The notes under the pieces were generated by a model, which worked only from the letters and a program-made list of their open reading frames with translations, made no database searches and had not been told where the DNA came from. 64,000 nt of DNA, from positions 1 through 64,000 of the forward strand of contig NZ_JBJDPS010000024.1 in the NCBI RefSeq assembly GCF_044901685.1, written 5' to 3'. This document shows, piece by piece, positions 24,399 to 31,999 of this stretch (the stretch's first letter is position 1; each line of letters opens with the position of its first letter). The translations under genes and the position numbers were made by a program. This stretch comes from Micromonospora_G sp044901685 (GTDB taxonomy: Bacteria; Actinomycetota; Actinomycetes; Mycobacteriales; Micromonosporaceae).

Positions 24399-25742
24399 TC
24401 AGCCGGCCTGCTGCTCCTTCCACTCCGCCTGCGCCTCGTCGAGGTTCTCGGCGAGCGCGTCCAGGAAGTCCTCGGCACTCGTCTTGCCGAGCAGGACCTT
24501 CTGGAATCCGGACTCGCTGTCGGCCTTGGACAGGGTGTTCCAGTCGGGCAGGTAGTACGGCAGCTGGACGATCTTGGTGTCGCCGGAGAACAGGGCCTCG
24601 GCACCGAGCTTGGTGGTCTCCGCCTCGTCGAGCCAGGGGTCCTCGGCCGCTTCCTTGTTGGCCGGGATGAGGCCCGCGGACTCGCTGAACTTGGAGTTCG
24701 AGGCGTGGGACGCGGCGAACTCGATGAACTTCCAGGCCGCCGCCTTGTTCTCGGACGACTTGAGAAGACCCAGGCCGGACACCGGGTTGGAGACCATCAC
24801 CCTTGTCCCGTCGGCCAGTTCGGGCTGAGGGATACCTCGGAACGCGTCGGCTCCCAGCGAGCTGACGTGGTCCTGGTACGACCCCAGGTTGTGGTTCAGC
24901 ATGGCGATGCTGCCGGAGTCGAACTGGGCGACCATCTTGGTGAAGTCGTTGTTGAGGTCGGCCTCGGGTGTGGCCTTGCGGTAGAGACCGGCGTACTTCT
25001 CCAACGCGGCCACGTTCCTGGGGTCGTTGACGGTGGTACTCGTCCCTGACTCGTCCCAGAACGACTCGATCCCCGACTGCCCGTACATCGCGTCGAGCGC
25101 CTGGGCGATGGAGCCCGGGCCGCCACGGATGGTGTAGCCGAACCGGTTCTTCTTCTTGTCCGTCAGCTTCGCCGCGGCCCTGTAGAACTCGTCCCAGGTA
25201 CCCGGCTCGTCCAGCCCGGCCTTCTCGAACAGGTCGGTGCGGTAGTAGAGGACGCCGTTGGTGGCGGAGATCGGCACCGTGTACATCTCGTCCCGCCCGG
25301 CCGCGCTGCGTACGTTCTCGATCATCGCCTCGTTGAGCCTGCCCTTCAGCGAGCTCGCCTCGACCCGGTCGTCCAGCGGCTCCAGCGCGTCCTGCGCGGT
25401 GATCCCGGCGACCATCGCGGCGCCCACGCCTCCGACGTCCGGCAGTCCGCCGCCCTGGATGGCGGTGTCGTACTTGGACTGGGCCTCGGTGGAGGCGATG
25501 CCCACGTACTGCACGTCGATGTCCGGGTTCACCTTCTCGAAGTCGGCGATGATCTCCTTCCAGATCGCCGTACGGACCCCGCCGTTCTCGTCCCAGAAGA
25601 CGATCTTCCCGGTACCCGGACCCTCGCTCCCCTTCGCTCCGGCGATGCCGCTGCCGTCGTCTCCGCAGGCGGTCGCGGTGAGGGCCAGCGCGGAGACCAG
25701 GGATATCGCGGCGGCCAGGCGGCTGTTACGGGGCTTGATCAT
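24399..25742 (-). CDS. Extracellular sugar-binding lipoprotein of an ABC transporter
   Basis: A 447-residue family 1 solute-binding protein. The signal peptide ends in a lipobox with Cys26 (LTATAC-GDD). The mature protein begins KIVFWDENGG, and typical hinge and domain motifs follow (LPDVGGVGAAMV; TNGVLYYRTDLF; PISGLGLL-like near NPVSGLGLLKSSE). No permease or ATPase gene is adjacent, so it must share transporters encoded elsewhere. The start at 25742 is chosen because the signal peptide begins there; an AGAGAAGAGAG stretch precedes it. A palindrome at 26001-26010 is a candidate operator. Confidence 0.88.
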   Translation of the reverse strand: MIKPRNSRLAAAISLVSALALTATACGDDGSGIAGAKGSEGPGTGKIVFWDENGGVRTAIWKEIIADFEKVNPDIDVQYVGIASTEAQSKYDTAIQGGGLPDVGGVGAAMVAGITAQDALEPLDDRVEASSLKGRLNEAMIENVRSAAGRDEMYTVPISATNGVLYYRTDLFEKAGLDEPGTWDEFYRAAAKLTDKKKNRFGYTIRGGPGSIAQALDAMYGQSGIESFWDESGTSTTVNDPRNVAALEKYAGLYRKATPEADLNNDFTKMVAQFDSGSIAMLNHNLGSYQDHVSSLGADAFRGIPQPELADGTRVMVSNPVSGLGLLKSSENKAAAWKFIEFAASHASNSKFSESAGLIPANKEAAEDPWLDEAETTKLGAEALFSGDTKIVQLPYYLPDWNTLSKADSESGFQKVLLGKTSAEDFLDALAENLDEAQAEWKEQQAG

Positions 25743-26000
25743 GTCGGCTCTCTTCTCTGGGTGCTCATCGGCGCGGCGCGGGGGCTGCGGGCGCCGCACC
25801 GGTGGAGCGGTGCGGGTGTGCTGCGGAGAAGCGCGGGGTCCAGGTGGTCCGCAGCTCACAAGGAGCCGCGGAGCAGGGGGCGTTCGCCTGTGGACGCCGG
25901 GGGGCGCGTGTGGCCGCTCAGCGTCTCCCCGGGTGCCGGGGGCGGCACGGGAGAGGGCCCGGGGCTGGCTGCATACGACTCTCGGCTCTCATATCGCGTC

Positions 26001-26010
26001 TCATATATGA
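26001..26010. promoter_or_regulatory. Palindrome TCATATATGA
   Basis: A perfect 10-bp AT-only-core palindrome about 260 bp upstream of the sugar-binding protein start, within an AT-rich patch (25985-26020) that also contains two CTCATAT repeats. It is a plausible operator/promoter region for that gene. The remaining sequence between 25743 and 26091 shows no gene. Confidence 0.4.
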
Positions 26011-26091
26011 CATACGAAGAACAACGCGATGAACGTAAGTCCGCCCACACGCACGGTCAATGCCCGTGCAGCAGAAAAGTTCCGGAACGCC

Positions 26092-26128
26092 GGAGCGCCC
26101 CGACCGGTCCGACCGGTCGGGGCGCTCC
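26092..26128 (-). terminator. Terminator of the MFS gene
   Basis: Perfect 18-bp arms around a single base (GGAGCGCCCCGACCGGTC and its complement), 11 bp after the stop of the minus-strand MFS gene. Confidence 0.7.
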
Positions 26129-26139
26129 AGGTGGTGCGG

Positions 26140-27594
26140 TCAGGCCTTGACCGAGACCTTGTCGGCGGTGGCCGGGCCGGCCTTGTCGCCGCCGGCGTCG
26201 GGCCGGGCGAGCCCCGGGATGAACGCGGCGACGGCGGCGGCCACGAGCGCCACGGCGCAGCCGATCGTCAGGCCGACTCGGAACCCGTCCTCGGAGGCGA
26301 GCGAGAAGCCACCGAGCTCGATGGTCATCTGCGCCAGCACCACACCGATGACCGCCGACCCGATCGTGGTGCCGAGCGATCGCATCAGGGTGTTGAAGCC
26401 GTTGGCGGCGGCGGTCTCCGAGATCGGGACCGAGCTCATGATCAGGGCGGGCATCGCACCGTAGGCGAGGCCGACACCGCTGTTGATGACGATCCCTACG
26501 ATCATCAGGCCCCAGGCGGAGCCCATGAGGAACAGCGAGAGGCCGTATCCGGCGGAGATCACGAGCGCACCGAGGACCAGGGCGATCTTGGGTCCGCGCG
26601 CGTTGATGAGCTTCCCGCCGAGCGGCGAGACGATCATCATCATCACGCCGCCGGGGGCCATCCAGAGACCGGCCGCCAGCATCGACTGACCGAGGCCGTA
26701 GCCGGTGGCCTCCGGGAACTGCAGCAGCTGCGGGGCGATCAGCATGAAGGAGTACATGCCGACGCCGACCAGGATGGAGGAGATGTTGGTCAGCAGCACC
26801 CGCGGACGGGCCGTGGTGCGCAGGTCCACCAGCGGGTCACGGGTGCGCAGCTCGTAGAACCCCCAGGACCCGAGTGCCACCACCGCGACGGCGAACAGCC
26901 CCAGCGTGGTGCCCGAGCCCCAGCCCCAGTCGGCACCCTTGGAGATCGCCAGCAGCAGGGAGACCAGTCCGATGGCGAGCCCGACGGCGCCGGGCGCGTC
27001 GAAGCGCTGGCCCTTGGCGCCCGCCGGGACGTCGGGGACGAAGACGTAGACGAGCGCGGCGACCGCCAGCGCGAGAACCGCGGAACCCCAGAACAGCACG
27101 CGCCAGCTGGTGTATTCGGCGACGGCGGCCGAGATCGGCAGGCCGAGCGCGCCGCCGATGCCCATGGACGCGCTGACGAGGGCGATCGAGCCGCTGAGCT
27201 TCTCGGTGGGCACCACGTCACGCAGCAGTGCGATGCCCAGCGGCACCATACCCATACCCATGCCCTGGAGACCGCGCCCGACGATCATCGGCACCACGGA
27301 CGAGGCCAGTGCGCACACCACGGAGCCCGCCACCAGGGGAACGGCGCAGGCCAGCAGCATCCGGCGCTTGCCGAGGAGGTCGCCGAGCCGGCCGGTGACC
27401 GGCACGCACACGCCGGCGACCAGGAGCGTGACGGTGACCACCCAGGCCGCGTTCGAGGACGAGGTGTCCAGGATCCGCGGCAGCTCGGCGATGAGCGGGG
27501 TCACCAGCGTCTGCATGATCGCCGCCACGGTGCCGGCCAGGGCCAGGGTCGTGATCACGCCGCCTGCGCGGGCTGTGGGCTGGGGGGCTTCCAT
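26140..27594 (-). CDS. MFS drug transporter (EmrB/QacA, DHA2-like)
   Basis: A 484-residue membrane protein with about 13-14 hydrophobic segments. Motif C-like glycine runs and the motif A loop GRLGDLLGKRRMLL identify a drug:proton antiporter. The ATG at 27594 begins the first conserved segment; a GAGGATCCTC stretch precedes it, while the longer frame to 27813 runs over the intergenic operator region. It is divergent from a MarR gene that probably represses it. Substrates cannot be read from the sequence. Confidence 0.87.
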   Translation of the reverse strand: MEAPQPTARAGGVITTLALAGTVAAIMQTLVTPLIAELPRILDTSSSNAAWVVTVTLLVAGVCVPVTGRLGDLLGKRRMLLACAVPLVAGSVVCALASSVVPMIVGRGLQGMGMGMVPLGIALLRDVVPTEKLSGSIALVSASMGIGGALGLPISAAVAEYTSWRVLFWGSAVLALAVAALVYVFVPDVPAGAKGQRFDAPGAVGLAIGLVSLLLAISKGADWGWGSGTTLGLFAVAVVALGSWGFYELRTRDPLVDLRTTARPRVLLTNISSILVGVGMYSFMLIAPQLLQFPEATGYGLGQSMLAAGLWMAPGGVMMMIVSPLGGKLINARGPKIALVLGALVISAGYGLSLFLMGSAWGLMIVGIVINSGVGLAYGAMPALIMSSVPISETAAANGFNTLMRSLGTTIGSAVIGVVLAQMTIELGGFSLASEDGFRVGLTIGCAVALVAAAVAAFIPGLARPDAGGDKAGPATADKVSVKA

Positions 27595-27648
27595 TTGGAG
27601 GATCCTCTGCTGTCTGTCGGCGGCAAGATTGGCATCGTACACTTCTAT

Positions 27649-27659
27649 TGCATCATGCA
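27649..27659. promoter_or_regulatory. Candidate MarR operator TGCAT-C-ATGCA
   Basis: A perfect inverted repeat with one central base, midway between the divergent MFS and MarR starts. It lies in an AT-rich patch with further CATGCA/CATATG-like words, consistent with a shared, repressed promoter region. Confidence 0.5.
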
Positions 27660-27759
27660 CATCATGTGGCCTATGCACTTCCACGTAAACATACGATGAA
27701 GTCGAGCCCGCACGAAGAGACACCGGCCTCGCCCGGCAGGAAGCAGGAGGCGCCCGCAC

Positions 27760-28215
27760 ATGGACAGGGCCACGCAAGAGGTCGAGTACGAGCAGATGCT
27801 GCTCAGCCGTCACGGGCTGCTGAACCAGAGAAAGGGCCGCCGCAAGGACGGGCTCCTGGAACGCAGCGCATACGTCCTGCTCAGCCGCATCCGCGTCCAG
27901 GGCCCGATGTCCGTCGGCGAGCTGAGCGAGGCCTTCGACCTCGACGTCTCGACCCTCAACCGACAGACCGCCGCGGTGATGCGCGCCGGCTTCGTGGAAC
28001 GCATCCCCGATCCGGACGGCGGCATGGCCCGCAAGTTCCGCATCACCGAGGAAGGCACCCGGACCCTCGACGCCGAACGAGAGGGCATGGTCAGCGCGCT
28101 GGAGCGCGTCATGGCCGACTGGCCCGACGAGGACATCTCCGCCTTCGCCGGGTTCCTGCGGCGCTTCAACTCCGACATCGAACGCATCGGCGGCCGCCCC
28201 TGGCCCCGCCCCTGA
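27760..28215 (+). CDS. MarR-family regulator
   Basis: A 151-residue protein with a winged helix at about 35-105 (ELSEAFDLDVSTLNRQTAAV) and a wing PDPDGGMARKFRIT. AGGAGG lies 9 nt before the ATG. It is divergent from the MFS transporter at 27594, the standard arrangement for ligand-induced efflux. The inducer is unknown. Confidence 0.88.
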   Translation: MDRATQEVEYEQMLLSRHGLLNQRKGRRKDGLLERSAYVLLSRIRVQGPMSVGELSEAFDLDVSTLNRQTAAVMRAGFVERIPDPDGGMARKFRITEEGTRTLDAEREGMVSALERVMADWPDEDISAFAGFLRRFNSDIERIGGRPWPRP

Positions 28216-28342
28216 GCCCGGAGCGGACCGACCGGCTCGCGGCCGCGGGGAAACCGGGCTCGCGGCCGCGGGGAACGGGGGAACCCTGGGGCCGCGGGGG
28301 CGCTCCGGAACCCGATCCGATCTTCACCGTACGAACATAGGT

Positions 28343-28354
28343 ATGAGTACTCAT
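28343..28354. promoter_or_regulatory. Perfect 12-bp palindrome ATGAGTACTCAT
   Basis: A self-complementary site 73 bp upstream of the small membrane protein start. The preceding ACGAACATAGGTATG is promoter-like. It is a good operator candidate for a dimeric regulator such as a TetR protein. Confidence 0.5.
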
Positions 28355-28427
28355 GGCGCAGTCATCGCCCCGAGGGCATCGTGTGCCTCACACCGAGCAA
28401 CACGGTTTCCCTACATCGGAGTTAGAG

Positions 28428-28754
28428 ATGACCGCCTCGTCGCGCAGCCTGCCCCAGTCCCTTCGGCACACCCTGCTGAACCCCGTCGCCCTGGGCTACC
28501 TGGCCGTCGTGGCCGCCGTCGCCGTATGGGTCGGCCTCGACACGCTCCTCGTCGAGCGGGCGGACGCCAGTTTCGCCGGGGTCTGGCTGTTCATCGTGAC
28601 CGCTCCGACCTCGCTGCTGTTCGCGGCCCTTCCCGGTGCGCTGCCCTTCGCCGGTGTCGCCGTCGGGGCCGTCGTCCAGGCGCTGGCGCTCGGCGCCGCC
28701 TACCGCTGGGTTCTCGGCCGGACCTCAAGGCGCTCCACCACCGCCGGCGCCTGA
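28428..28754 (+). CDS. Small membrane protein (possibly SCO4225 family)
   Basis: A 108-residue protein with three predicted hydrophobic helices (about 19-40, 50-67, 70-92). ATG 28428 has GGAG at 6 nt; the frame is open from 28353 but that region carries the palindrome and a promoter. Size and layout recall the SCO4225-type membrane proteins; this is from memory and tentative. Function is unknown. Confidence 0.6.
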   Translation: MTASSRSLPQSLRHTLLNPVALGYLAVVAAVAVWVGLDTLLVERADASFAGVWLFIVTAPTSLLFAALPGALPFAGVAVGAVVQALALGAAYRWVLGRTSRRSTTAGA

Positions 28755-28877
28755 GAAGACGCCATCGGCCGCCACCGGGCTCCGGTGGCGGCGCGGGAGC
28801 CGGCAGGTCTCTCGTCACGCCGTCGCCCTCCGTGCGCGAACGGCTCATCGAGGGCGGCGACAAGGAGAGTGGAAGGT

Positions 28878-29072
28878 ATGGCGATGTGCAGGAAGTGCGG
28901 TGCGCGGAAGCGCCGTTGGCCCCGCACCTGTACCCGGTGCCGTTCCCGGTCGTCGGATCGGGGTGAAGACGCCCTGGAGGTCGCCGAGCTGGCCGTGGAG
29001 ACAGGACTCCTCGGGTGGATCGGGCGAGGCCTCGTGGGCCTTGTGCGGCTGGCACTGCGCGCGATCGGTTGA
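28878..29072 (+). CDS. Small zinc-ribbon protein
   Basis: A 64-residue protein. Two CxxC pairs (C4/C7 and C18/C21) in a basic N-terminus form a zinc-ribbon-like knuckle, followed by a C-terminal amphipathic or membrane-associating helix (LLGWIGRGLVGLVRLALRAI). AAGGAG lies 10 nt upstream; a second ATG at 28884 has GGAAGG at 7 nt. It may bind nucleic acid or act as a small adaptor. The family is not recognised. Confidence 0.6.
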   Translation: MAMCRKCGARKRRWPRTCTRCRSRSSDRGEDALEVAELAVETGLLGWIGRGLVGLVRLALRAIG

Positions 29073-29094
29073 CCGCCACTTTCTCCGGGGCGCG

Positions 29095-29667
29095 ATGCAG
29101 GCCGGCGACCTGCTCTGCGCGTCGGAGCCGTTGGAGCTCGACGACTACGTGAAGTCCATCGGCGACGAGAAGCTCGTCCTGGACATGCTCGTCGGTGATC
29201 TCCAGCGGGTCATCGAGTATCCGAAGCTCGGATTCGCCATCGAGCAGGAGGTCCCGGAGGACGTACTGGATTCCTTCGGCACCGGCAGGACCGCCACTGT
29301 TGCCGAAATCTCCACCCGTGTTCTGCTCGGCCTACTCGGCTGGCAGGGCAAGATCCTCACCAGCAGCCATCTGCCCTCACGGCCAGGCCGCTCGCAGCGG
29401 CTCGCCGACCTCTCAGCCGTGACCGGTGCCCGCGCGTCTGTGTGTGGGACCGGCGGCATGACCTACCTCGCCCCGGCACCGTTCGCCGCCGAGGGGATCG
29501 CCGTGATGCCGTTCCAGCCGCCGACGACCAACGTCTGGTCCTCCGGCCGAAAGCTCAGTGCGCTGTCGGCGTTGGCGGCACTCGGCCCGCAGGACGTGGC
29601 CGCCCGCATGCAGAGGCTCGCCTTGGACCATGGCCTTCTGGTGGCCGCCTTGACCACCGCCCGTTAG
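29095..29667 (+). pseudogene. 5'-truncated WbqC-like gene
   Basis: The 190-residue frame resembles the C-terminal part of WbqC-family proteins from about residue 55 on (FGTGRTATVAEIS; LLGWQGKILTSSHLPSR; CGTGGMTYL; AVMPFQPPT). The N-terminal half of a normal WbqC protein is missing, and the first 50 residues look unrelated. It ends in TAG, uncommon in this genome. WbqC proteins occur in glycan and O-antigen gene sets, but none is present here. It is probably a decayed chimera left by a deletion or transfer beside tRNA-Lys. Confidence 0.6.
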
Positions 29668-30100
29668 CTCTTCGTCCGGATCAGCGGCGTGGGTGGCTCG
29701 GCCGAGCGCCTGCCAGGCAGAAACGGTGAGGGGGACAGCGACGATGACGGCCCACAGGGCGGGCTCGTTGCCGGTGTGGAGGCAGCAGTCAGTGTCCACG
29801 GCAACGCCGGTTCGTCTGTCGAGATCCGCGACATCTCCGTCACGGTGACGCCCCAGGTAGAGCCCGCGCCTGGCGCGGTAACCGGTCCGCCCGGCTGTGG
29901 GGCCGGCCCCGAAAGAACCCGCGCACCTGGTGGTCGGCCTGGACACGCTGCCACCGAACCGCCCTGTCCCCTGGACACGTGCGCTCAGGCGCCGCCCAGC
30001 GCTCCTCACAGCCAACAGTCCCCCGCAGAACGGCGCTGGTAGCGCCTGCTGCCGGAGCGTCCGCCCGCGCAACGCTCATGCAAGAGGCATGGAAAGGCGA
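29668..30100. other. Gene-free stretch next to tRNA-Lys
   Basis: About 430 bp with no ORF of convincing composition. One minus-strand frame contains a short hydrophobic run (PALWAVIVAVPLTVSAWQAL) but has no start and continues antisense into the WbqC relic. It may be debris of an integrated element. Confidence 0.4.
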
Positions 30101-30134
30101 AGCGCCCCGGCCGGCCGAAGCCGGTCGGGGCGCT
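30101..30134 (-). terminator. Terminator after tRNA-Lys
   Basis: A 14-bp stem with one G-U pair and a CCGAAG loop, 41 bp beyond the tRNA 3' end. Its core (AGCGCCCCG ... CGGGGCGCT) matches the hairpin at 26092-26128. Confidence 0.6.
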
Positions 30135-30174
30135 GATCAGCAGGTCAGAAGGGGTACCCCTGCCCTGCACCAGG

Positions 30175-30248
30175 TAGGCCGTGTGGGACTCGAACCCACA
30201 ACCAACGGATTAAAAGTCCGCTGCTCTGACCAATTGAGCTAACGGCCC
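30175..30248 (-). tRNA. tRNA-Lys (TTT)
   Basis: A 74-nt cloverleaf with anticodon TTT, D-loop TTGG and canonical GGTTCGAGTCC T-arm. The acceptor has a G1-U72 wobble. CCA is not fully encoded. Confidence 0.93.
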
Positions 30249-30281
30249 TTGATGGATCACCCCCCGAGCATAGCTTCCCCG

Positions 30282-30317
30282 GGCCCGGCAGCCGATCGGG
30301 TATCGGGTGCCGGGCCC
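30282..30317 (-). terminator. Putative terminator of the permease gene
   Basis: GGCCCGGCA and TGCCGGGCC form a perfect 9-bp stem with an 18-nt loop just beyond the permease stop at 30340. Confidence 0.45.
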
Positions 30318-30339
30318 CGTCGGGTCCGGAGCGGGCGGG

Positions 30340-31896
30340 TCAGTCCGTGGTTTCGCCCGTGATCGTGCCCTTGTGATCCGGGTCGGCCGGCTTGAGGAAC
30401 CAGTGTCGGGCCGACACCAGCCACCAGACGGCCGCGAAGCCGAGCACCACCAGGACGGCCAGCGGCGCGTAGTTGAAGCTCTCCCAGGTGACCGGGGACA
30501 CCTGGGGCAGCATGAACAGCACCGTGATCACCGCGACCCAGCCCACCGCGACGATGCCGACGGGCCTGGACCAGCGGCCCAGGTGCCAGGGGCCACGGAC
30601 GAAGTCGTCGCCCCGCAGCAGCCGGAGCAGGGTGGGGATGACGTAGGCGATGTAGAGCCCGATGACCGCGATGGAGGTCACGGCGGCGTACGCGGTCACG
30701 TTGATCAGGTACGGCAGGCCGAGGGCGAGGGCGCCGAGGGCGGCCAGCCAGACCGCGGCGACGGGGGTGCGGGTGCGGGGGCTGACCGTGTGCCAGACGC
30801 GGGAGAAGGGCAGCGCCCCGTCGCGTGAGAAGGCGTAGATCATACGGCTGTTGGCGGTGACCGAGGCCATCCCGCAGAACAGCTGCGCACCGATCACCAC
30901 GAGCAGCAGGAGCTTGCCCGTGGTGGCGCCGAGCGCGTCCAGCAGGATCTGGGCTGGCGGGGCTCCGGTCGGGGAGTTCAGTGCGCCGTCGTACGACTGG
31001 ATGGCGAAGGTGAAGCCGAGCAGCAGCACGAAGCCGGCGATCCAGGAGGTCCAGATCGACTGCACGATCCCGCGCGGGCCCGCCACGGCCGCGTCGTGGG
31101 TCTCCTCCGTCATATGGGCGGAGGCGTCGTAGCCGGTGAAGGTGTACTGCGCCATCAGCAGGCCGATCATCACGACGTAGAAGCCGCTCCCCCAGCCGGT
31201 GTTGTTGACGAACTCGGTGAAGACGTACGACGCCGACCGGTGCGAGTCCGGCACGAACGTGAGCGCGCCGACGATCACGGCGACGCCGACCACGTGCCAC
31301 CAGACGCTGACGTTGTTGAGGACGGCGACGATGCCGACGCCGAAGGTGTTCAGCAGGCCGTGCAGGATCAGGATCGCGGCGAAGAGCAGGATCGTGCGGC
31401 CGGGTGTGACCTCGAAGCCGAACTGGAGGTTCAGGTAGGCGCCCAGGAAGGAGGCGGCGCCGAAGTCGATGCCCGCGGTGACGGCGACCTGGCCGAGCAC
31501 GTTGAACCAGCCCGCGAACCAGGCCCACGCCGCGGCCGAGCGCGGCGGGGCCAGGCGGTGCGCCCAGAAGTACAGGCCCGCGGACGTCGGGTACGCCGAA
31601 CAGATCTCCGCCATGGCCAGGCCCACGAACAGCGTCATCAGGCCGACGGCGACCCAGCCCCAGGTGATGACGGCGGGGCCGCCGGTGTTCATGCCGAACA
31701 GATACAGCGTCAGGCAGCCGGACAGCACCGAGATGATCGTGAACGAGACGGCGTAGTTGGAGAAGGCGGACATCCGCCGGGCGAGGACCTGCGTGTAGCC
31801 GAGTTCGGCCAGCCGCTCCTCGTCGGAGGTGGCGGCCGGAGGGCTCTGGAGGGCACCGGGTGGCGGATCGGCGGCCACGGCTTCGTCGTTTGTCAT
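30340..31896 (-). CDS. APC-family amino-acid permease
   Basis: A 518-residue membrane protein with 12 hydrophobic segments. The first (SNYAVSFTIISVLSG) and the loop GYDASAHMTEET are typical of the amino-acid/choline/GABA branch of the APC superfamily. It imports an amino acid or amine coupled to cation symport; the substrate is not defined by sequence. It stands alone, with terminators on both sides, and no catabolic gene is adjacent. Confidence 0.88.
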   Translation of the reverse strand: MTNDEAVAADPPPGALQSPPAATSDEERLAELGYTQVLARRMSAFSNYAVSFTIISVLSGCLTLYLFGMNTGGPAVITWGWVAVGLMTLFVGLAMAEICSAYPTSAGLYFWAHRLAPPRSAAAWAWFAGWFNVLGQVAVTAGIDFGAASFLGAYLNLQFGFEVTPGRTILLFAAILILHGLLNTFGVGIVAVLNNVSVWWHVVGVAVIVGALTFVPDSHRSASYVFTEFVNNTGWGSGFYVVMIGLLMAQYTFTGYDASAHMTEETHDAAVAGPRGIVQSIWTSWIAGFVLLLGFTFAIQSYDGALNSPTGAPPAQILLDALGATTGKLLLLVVIGAQLFCGMASVTANSRMIYAFSRDGALPFSRVWHTVSPRTRTPVAAVWLAALGALALGLPYLINVTAYAAVTSIAVIGLYIAYVIPTLLRLLRGDDFVRGPWHLGRWSRPVGIVAVGWVAVITVLFMLPQVSPVTWESFNYAPLAVLVVLGFAAVWWLVSARHWFLKPADPDHKGTITGETTD

Positions 31897-31932
31897 GCCC
31901 CCAGCGATGCCCTCGCAGGGCCGCCGGAAACG

Positions 31933-31976
31933 CCTCGGGGCCCGTACGGCACCGAAGTGCCGTACGGGCCCCGAGG
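31933..31976 (-). terminator. Terminator of the DEAD-box helicase gene
   Basis: A perfect 20-bp stem (CCTCGGGGCCCGTACGGCAC and complement) capped by CGAA, 24 bp after the helicase stop. Confidence 0.8.
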
Positions 31977-31999
31977 GCAGTTCAACGGGTCAGCGGGAC

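Noticed and set aside
29413..30072. Minus-strand ORF with a hydrophobic segment next to tRNA-Lys
   Set aside because: No start signal, continues antisense to the WbqC relic, and matches no known mobile-element protein.
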